Both the position numbers and the translations under genes were made by a program. Positions 59,120-64,000 of a DNA stretch of 64,000 nt are shown here, in pieces. Positions within the stretch are counted from its first letter, which is position 1; the number at the start of each line of letters is the position of its first letter. Source of the DNA: Frederiksenia canicola (lineage in GTDB: Bacteria; Pseudomonadota; Gammaproteobacteria; Enterobacterales; Pasteurellaceae); assembly GCF_011455495.1 (NCBI RefSeq), contig NZ_CP015029.1:1116740-1180739 (forward strand), given 5' to 3'. The notes beneath the pieces were generated by a model. That model had not been told where the DNA came from and made no database searches. It saw only the letters and a list, made by a program, of their open reading frames with translations.

Positions 59120-60366
59120 TATTGCTCCTGCTTGAGTTCGTGTTTAAGTTGATGAATCGCCGCTTGGCGGCGTTTGTCTAATTCTTTACGGATCTCCGCT
59201 TGCTGAAAACCGTCCGCAATAACCGCTTGTACGCTCACTTCACTTGCGGCTTGGTAATACTGTTTGGCAAGTTCGGCTTGTGGATATTCACGATCTTCGA
59301 AACCTAATCGCCCTTTGCTATCCGCTTCGCACACCAATAAAAAGTCGAAAAAGCGTTCAGGTTTTCGCCATACGTCCAATTTATTGAATAACTTCAAGAC
59401 GGTGTTAGAGCGAAGCTCGGTCATTTTGTGCGTGTGTGTATGAAATTCTGCCACCAATTTAGCAAAATCTTTGGTGTGGGTTGGGGCTTTCAAGCGGTTG
59501 GCAAGCGTTGCTGTTGGGGCGACACCTTTTTGCTCGTGTCCGTAGTGATGGGGCAAGATATCTTTGGGCGTCAAGGCTTTGCCGAGATCGTGACACAACG
59601 CTGCGAATAGCATGCTTTCAGGATCGTGGGCTTGGCTGGCAAGCTTTTTTGCCTGTTCCAACACCAATAAGGTATGTACGCCCGAATCAATTTCAGGGTG
59701 GTGTTTTTCAGGCTGTGGTACGCCAAAAAGTGCATCCACTTCTGGAAATAGCACCGCCAGCGCCCCCACTTTTCGCAGCACTTGGAAATAAATATGAGGG
59801 GAATTTGTCGCAAAGGCTTTTTGGGTTTCGAGCCAAACTCGCTCGGCAGTGAGATGTGCCAGCTCGCCACAAGCGGTCATTTCTTGCATTAATTTTACTG
59901 TTTCATCGGCAATGTGGAAGCCAAGGGAATGAAAACGTGCCGCAAAGCGAGCAACTCTCAACACTCGTAGTGGATCTTCACTAAATGCGGGTGAAACGTG
60001 GCGAAGCAGACGATGTTCTAAATCCGCCAAGCCGCCATAAATATCAATAATCTGACCGTTTGCATCTTCAGCAAGAGCATTGATGGTCAGATCACGGCGA
60101 ATCAAGTCTTGTTCAAGAGTGACTTCGGCAGTGAAATCACAAATAAAGCCGTTATAGCCATTGCCCTGTTTGCGTTCGGTACGAGCGAGGGCGTATTCCT
60201 GTTTGGTTTTAGGATGCAAAAAAACGGGGAAATCGTTGCCCACCTGCTGATAGCCTTGTGCCAACAATATTTCGGGCGTGGCTCCCACCACTAACCAATC
60301 TTGATCTTTGACGGGCAAGCCAAGCAATTTATCCCGCACCGCACCGCCAACTAAGTAAATTTCCAT
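59119..60366 (-). CDS. cca: CCA-adding tRNA nucleotidyltransferase
   Basis: 415 residues of class II. Adds or repairs the CCA end of tRNAs. N-terminal [25 protein letters not shown] with the catalytic D-x-[11 protein letters not shown], and [15 protein letters not shown]. The C-terminal HD domain ([14 protein letters not shown]) makes it the multifunctional type with phosphohydrolase activity. An uptake signal is embedded near 59868. Confidence 0.96.
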   Translation of the reverse strand: MEIYLVGGAVRDKLLGLPVKDQDWLVVGATPEILLAQGYQQVGNDFPVFLHPKTKQEYALARTERKQGNGYNGFICDFTAEVTLEQDLIRRDLTINALAEDANGQIIDIYGGLADLEHRLLRHVSPAFSEDPLRVLRVARFAARFHSLGFHIADETVKLMQEMTACGELAHLTAERVWLETQKAFATNSPHIYFQVLRKVGALAVLFPEVDALFGVPQPEKHHPEIDSGVHTLLVLEQAKKLASQAHDPESMLFAALCHDLGKALTPKDILPHHYGHEQKGVAPTATLANRLKAPTHTKDFAKLVAEFHTHTHKMTELRSNTVLKLFNKLDVWRKPERFFDFLLVCEADSKGRLGFEDREYPQAELAKQYYQAASEVSVQAVIADGFQQAEIRKELDKRRQAAIHQLKHELKQEQ

Positions 60367-60472
60367 TGTTGAGTTCCTAAAATTTTCGGTATTGTCCCAT
60401 AAATCCGATTGAACAGGAATCTTGCGAATCCCTCTTTTATATCAGCGAATGGATCATACATGGCCCGTCCAA

Positions 60473-60532
60473 AACAAGCGGTCAGATTGTGAAAAAATTT
60501 TGCAAAAAATCATCAGAATCTGACCGCTTGTT
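60473..60532. terminator. Inverted uptake-signal pair, 16-bp stem
   Basis: AACAAGCGGTCAGATT (60473-60488) pairs perfectly with AATCTGACCGCTTGTT (60517-60532). It lies directly after the rdgC stop and upstream of cca, so it likely terminates rdgC. Confidence 0.7.
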
Positions 60533-60535
60533 CGC

Positions 60536-61444
60536 TTATAAACGTTCTTTCACGCCGCCTAAGGTGTCGCTCAATTTTTCGGTGAACAGGCGCAATTCTT
60601 CCGTCATCAGCAGGAAGTCTGCATCGAAACGTTGGGCGATATCTTCTTTCAGAATGTCATCATTTTTCTCCCGAATTTCATCGGCAAATTTTAGGCGGGT
60701 GAGGGTAGCATCTTCGTTGAGTACAAAGCTGAAATGATTTTCCCATTCCAACGCCAAACGCGTCACAAATTTACCCGAATTTAAGTGAATGGCAATTTCT
60801 TCGCTTTCGAGATCTTGTCGTTTGCAACGGATAATGCTGTCAGTCTCAAACGATTTTAGCTCCGCTTCTTCTAATAATGTTAGCCAATGCGGTGTTTCGC
60901 CCTTGGCTAGCCAGGCGGTCATTGCATCAATGGGTGTTTGAGCGAAAGAAATCGGTACCACTGGCAGCGAACCGAGCGTTTTACGCAGCAATGCTAACGT
61001 ATCTTCCGCCCGTTTGGCTGAAGCCGCATCAACATAAACCAGTTGGCGATCTAAATCGAGCCAGATTGCCGTAAATTGATGTTTGCTGAATGCTCGTGGC
61101 AACAACATCGCAATCACATCGTCTTTAATGGCCTGTTTTTCGGTTTTCTTCAGCTTACGATTTTCTTTCTGTTCTAAGGTGTCGATACGGTTTTCGGTCT
61201 CTTTTTTAATTACCGTGGCGGGTAGGAGTTTTTCTTCTTTATGCGACACAAGCAAAAATTGTTGCCCGACGCAGAAATGGAGTAATTCGCTGCTTACAAG
61301 CGGGTTTGACCAACCGAATTTGCTCATATCGCCCTGTTGGCAAGGGTGAAAACGGGTGTCTTGCAGTTGTTGTTCTAATGTGTTGCTGTCGAGTGAAAGG
61401 GGACTGGTGAGCCGATAAATCATGGCATTTTTGAACCAAAACAT
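60536..61444 (-). CDS. rdgC: Recombination-associated protein RdgC
   Basis: 302 residues, the ring-shaped DNA-binding dimer that restrains RecA. Start MFWFKNAMIYRLTSPL; FHPCQQGDMSKFGWSNPL, LLPRAFSKHQFTAIWLD and VVPISFAQTPIDAMTAWL are family signatures. Divergent from proC. Confidence 0.95.
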   Translation of the reverse strand: MFWFKNAMIYRLTSPLSLDSNTLEQQLQDTRFHPCQQGDMSKFGWSNPLVSSELLHFCVGQQFLLVSHKEEKLLPATVIKKETENRIDTLEQKENRKLKKTEKQAIKDDVIAMLLPRAFSKHQFTAIWLDLDRQLVYVDAASAKRAEDTLALLRKTLGSLPVVPISFAQTPIDAMTAWLAKGETPHWLTLLEEAELKSFETDSIIRCKRQDLESEEIAIHLNSGKFVTRLALEWENHFSFVLNEDATLTRLKFADEIREKNDDILKEDIAQRFDADFLLMTEELRLFTEKLSDTLGGVKERL

Positions 61445-61565
61445 TTAGGAATTCCTTGTGATAGCGTAGAATAGCGGGCATTTTACGGTATTTAAACGAT
61501 TTGCAAAATGTTAAATTCTGCCCTTACTTACGGTGTAGGCAGAATTTCATCATGAGGAAAATAGG

Positions 61566-62384
61566 ATGCAACAGAAGAAAATTGCGTTTATCGGGGCGGG
61601 GAATATGGCGTTTGCGATTATCGCAGGCTTAGTCAAAAGCGGCTATCCAGCAGGATTAATGACCGCTTGCAATAAAAGCAACCAAGCACGCCGAGAGCAG
61701 TTACGAGCAATGGGACTGAATGTGGATAGCACCAATCGCCACGCGGTCGAGCTGTCGGATGTGGTGATTTTGGCGGTGAAGCCACAAATGATGGCAGAAG
61801 TGTGTAGCGAGTTTGCCGATGTTGATTTTAGCGAAAAATGGGTGATCTCTGTGGCAGCAGGCATTTCCGTGGCTCGTTTGGAACAGCTTTTGCCAACAGC
61901 GAAAAATATCGTTCGCACGATGCCGAATACACCCTCATTAATTGGCGAAGGCATGGCGGGATTATTTGCAAAAAAATCGGTGGAACCGACCGCTTGTCAG
62001 TTCGCCGAAGCCTTGCTTTCGGCCGTCGGCGGCTGTTACAGGGTTGAAACAGAAACTAAACTAAATCATATCATTGCGATCACAGGCAGTAGTCCAGCCT
62101 ATTTCTTTAGATTTATGGAAGCGATGCAGCAATCGGCCGTCGACATGGGCTTTAGTGAGCAAGATGCCCGCCAACTGGTGCAAGCGGCAGCACTGGGGGC
62201 CGCAAAAATGGTGGTGGCAAATCCTGATTTGCCGATCGCCACTTTGCGAGAAAATGTGACCTCCAAAGGCGGTACGACGGCACAGGCTTTGGTGGTATTT
62301 GAGCAAAATGACTTAACCAAAACCGTTGATCAAGCGATGCACGCCGCAATCAAGCGAGCTGAGGAGTTGGAAAAATTACTATGA
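61566..62384 (+). CDS. proC: Pyrroline-5-carboxylate reductase
   Basis: 272 residues. Last step of proline synthesis. NAD(P)-binding IAFIGAGNMAFAIIAGLVKSG, AVKPQMMAEV, MPNTPSLIGEGMAGLF, and the C-terminal signature LRENVTSKGGTTAQAL. Two uptake-signal cores are embedded (near 61661 and 61987), the second encoding PTACQ. Its stop overlaps the transporter start (ATGATG). Confidence 0.97.
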   Translation: MQQKKIAFIGAGNMAFAIIAGLVKSGYPAGLMTACNKSNQARREQLRAMGLNVDSTNRHAVELSDVVILAVKPQMMAEVCSEFADVDFSEKWVISVAAGISVARLEQLLPTAKNIVRTMPNTPSLIGEGMAGLFAKKSVEPTACQFAEALLSAVGGCYRVETETKLNHIIAITGSSPAYFFRFMEAMQQSAVDMGFSEQDARQLVQAAALGAAKMVVANPDLPIATLRENVTSKGGTTAQALVVFEQNDLTKTVDQAMHAAIKRAEELEKLL

Positions 62385-63553
62385 TGAAATTATCCCTTTT
62401 TCAATTATCTCCTTTTCAATGGTCGGCATTTAACTTCTTCGGCTTTTATGCCGCTTTTGGCGTGTTGTTGCCGTTTTTGCCCGTATGGCTGAAATACCAC
62501 GGCTACGACACCGATATTATCGGCTTGCTGATTGCTTTGGGTTATCTATTCCGTTTTGTCGGGGCGATGTTTTTCTCACGTTCGGTGAAAAATCCTAACC
62601 AGTTGATCCCACTTAACCGCTTTCTCACTTGGGCAACGGTGGCCGTGCTGTTTGTGGTGGCGTGGGCAGTTGGTTCGATTTGGCTGTTATTACCTGCGAT
62701 TGCAGTGTTCCATATTTTTAACGGTGGCTCAATGCCGATTGCTGATACCATTTCATCGACCTATCAACAGCAAATTGGAATGGACTACGGGCGGTCGAGA
62801 TTGTTTGGCTCGGTGGCGTTTGTGGTTGGTTCAATTTCCACAGGCTATTTAGTTGGTTGGTTAGGTGAAAGTGCGATTATCGGGATTCTAATCGGCTGGC
62901 TAGTGTTTCTTGGTGTGGGGATTAGTTTCAACCCAAGCCAAAAATTTGTGGAAAATAGCAAAAACGACAATCAATCTGCTAGCGACGTGGGCTATTTGAC
63001 ATTGATGAAAGTACCAACGACGTTGAAAATGTTGATTGCGATTTCGTTAATTCAATCTTCGCACGCCGCATATTACGCCTACAGTACGCTTTATTGGACA
63101 AGCAGCGGTATTTCAACTACCCACACCAGTTTTTTATGGGGAGCAGCCGTTGTCGCAGAGATCACTTTTTTCTTTTTTGCGAATAAGCTATTTAAAGCGT
63201 GGAAAACGCAACACTTGATCATTCTTGCTGCCTTGGGGGCAATGGTCCGTTGGGCAATTTTGGCATCGACTAATCAGTTTGCTATCCTGTTTGCTGCTCA
63301 GCTATTGCATGCCATTTCTTATGCAATGGGGCATTATGCTATGATCCGTTATATTTCCACACAACCCGTTGAACACAATGCCAAACTGCAAGCTCTCTAT
63401 TTTAGTTGGGCAAGCTGTGGGGTGATGGCGTTGTTTACCTTTATTGCTGGTTTGGTTTATCAAATTTCCCCTGCATTTAGTTTTTGGCTAATGCTGATTT
63501 TCGCTCTGCCAGCGATTTTTATCGTACCGAAAAAGTTTGAAAGTAAAGTCTAG
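62381..63553 (+). CDS. MFS transporter, HcaT (3-phenylpropionate transporter) family
   Basis: 390 residues with about 12 membrane helices. The start SAFNFFGFYAAFGVLLPFLPVWLKYHGYDT and the DYGRSRLFGSVAFVVGSI signature place it in the HcaT / nucleoside-symporter-related MFS branch. The substrate is not determined: no hca catabolic genes are nearby, so phenylpropionate itself is doubtful. Overlaps proC by 4 bases. Confidence 0.88.
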   Translation: MMKLSLFQLSPFQWSAFNFFGFYAAFGVLLPFLPVWLKYHGYDTDIIGLLIALGYLFRFVGAMFFSRSVKNPNQLIPLNRFLTWATVAVLFVVAWAVGSIWLLLPAIAVFHIFNGGSMPIADTISSTYQQQIGMDYGRSRLFGSVAFVVGSISTGYLVGWLGESAIIGILIGWLVFLGVGISFNPSQKFVENSKNDNQSASDVGYLTLMKVPTTLKMLIAISLIQSSHAAYYAYSTLYWTSSGISTTHTSFLWGAAVVAEITFFFFANKLFKAWKTQHLIILAALGAMVRWAILASTNQFAILFAAQLLHAISYAMGHYAMIRYISTQPVEHNAKLQALYFSWASCGVMALFTFIAGLVYQISPAFSFWLMLIFALPAIFIVPKKFESKV

Positions 63554-63557
63554 GCTT

Positions 63558-63616
63558 ACAAGCGGTTAATTTTAGACAGGGTTTTGCAAATTTTGTTTTG
63601 GAACTTACCGCTTGTT
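63558..63616. terminator. Imperfect inverted uptake-signal pair
   Basis: ACAAGCGGTTA just after the transporter stop is mirrored by TACCGCTTGTT about 45 bases on, with a GCAAA extension between. Both copies differ from the core by one base. Probable terminator before apt. Confidence 0.5.
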
Positions 63617-63692
63617 TCATTTTTTCCTTGTAATTTTAGGGATTTTTGCTACATTCCAAAGGTTATTTTTCCATTTAAACAGAAGGTTGAAA

Positions 63693-64000
63693 ATGAACCA
63701 ACTTGATTTAATCAAATCCTCGATCAAATCCATTCCTGATTATCCAAAAACAGGCATTATTTTCCGTGATATTACCTCATTATTAGAAGTACCGGAGGCT
63801 TTCCAAGCCTCTGTTGATGCGATTGTTACTGAGTTTAAAGGTAAAGGCATCACCAAAATTGTTGGTACCGAATCCCGTGGTTTTATTTTTGGGGCACCAG
63901 TGGCGTTAGCCTTAGGCGTACCGTTTGTGTTAGTACGTAAACCGAAGAAATTACCGCGTGCGGTGATTTCGCAATCTTATACCTTGGAATACGGCGAAGA
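63693..64000 (+). CDS. apt: Adenine phosphoribosyltransferase, N-terminal part (3' end outside window)
   Basis: The open frame from ATG 63693 (AGAAGG upstream) runs off the window end. It reads [64 protein letters not shown], the Apt family N-terminus with flexible-loop region. Apt salvages adenine to AMP with PRPP. About 102 codons are visible, of roughly 180. Confidence 0.95.
   Translation, partial: MNQLDLIKSSIKSIPDYPKTGIIFRDITSLLEVPEAFQASVDAIVTEFKGKGITKIVGTESRGFIFGAPVALALGVPFVLVRKPKKLPRAVISQSYTLEYGE

Overview
The window is ordinary chromosome of a gammaproteobacterium of the family Pasteurellaceae. The clearest sign is the DNA uptake signal ACAAGCGGTC, which occurs dozens of times, often as inverted pairs downstream of genes. 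That version of the signal marks the Actinobacillus pleuropneumoniae / Mannheimia / Haemophilus ducreyi side of the family, not the H. influenzae side (AAGTGCGGT). Protein sequences and gene neighbourhoods fit this (isc cluster, thrLAB, gcvA-gcvB, ratAB, selenocysteine-containing SelD). I see no rRNA or tRNA gene, prophage, insertion sequence or CRISPR array.

Layout. 1-4.8 kb: end of der, hldE (LPS heptose), pyrR-type phosphoribosyltransferase, a periplasmic parvulin and rsmA. 4.8-9.6 kb: gyrA (reverse), then msrB and a qmcA/nfeD membrane pair. 9.6-15.2 kb, reverse strand: hrpA with a palindromic repeat inserted in frame, a DUF441 protein, a small coiled-coil membrane protein and grpE. 15.4-20.6 kb: aspS, a DUF3298-like exported protein, nudB, yebC, a small lipoprotein and ruvC. 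20.6-23.4 kb: ridA-like gene and ilvE (reverse), then the GcvB small RNA divergent from its activator gene gcvA. 23.4-28.2 kb: a lipoprotein with a long Lys/Glu/Ala repeat, yjjG, cysB, an exported protein, a Sel1-repeat lipoprotein and another lipoprotein. 28.3-34.5 kb: recD, pykA, sixA, a flavin reductase, a pirin and a cold-shock gene with a long leader. 34.5-38.1 kb: thrA-thrB with a complete attenuator and a thrL leader peptide. 38.3-45 kb: sodA, coaE-yacG, fadI-fadJ and a YdgA-type protein. 45-51.4 kb: ubiH, selD, ratA-ratB, ogt-metC and fadL. 51.6-58.5 kb: yfcZ and the isc operon iscRSUA-hscB-DUF2625-hscA-fdx-iscX under a textbook IscR site. 58.5-64 kb: a DUF924 protein, cca, rdgC, proC, an HcaT-like transporter and the start of apt.

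The points most worth a second look are: (1) SelD is itself a selenoprotein, with an in-frame UGA and an adjacent bacterial SECIS hairpin, so a routine gene call truncates it; (2) the fadI-fadJ pair has lost residues normally essential for thiolase and enoyl-CoA hydratase chemistry while the dehydrogenase part looks intact; (3) hrpA carries a translated palindromic repeat that contains an uptake signal; (4) GcvB and thrL, both missed by ORF-based annotation, can be read directly from the sequence; (5) the isc operon carries an extra DUF2625 gene, a palindromic repeat and an inverted uptake-signal pair between its genes.
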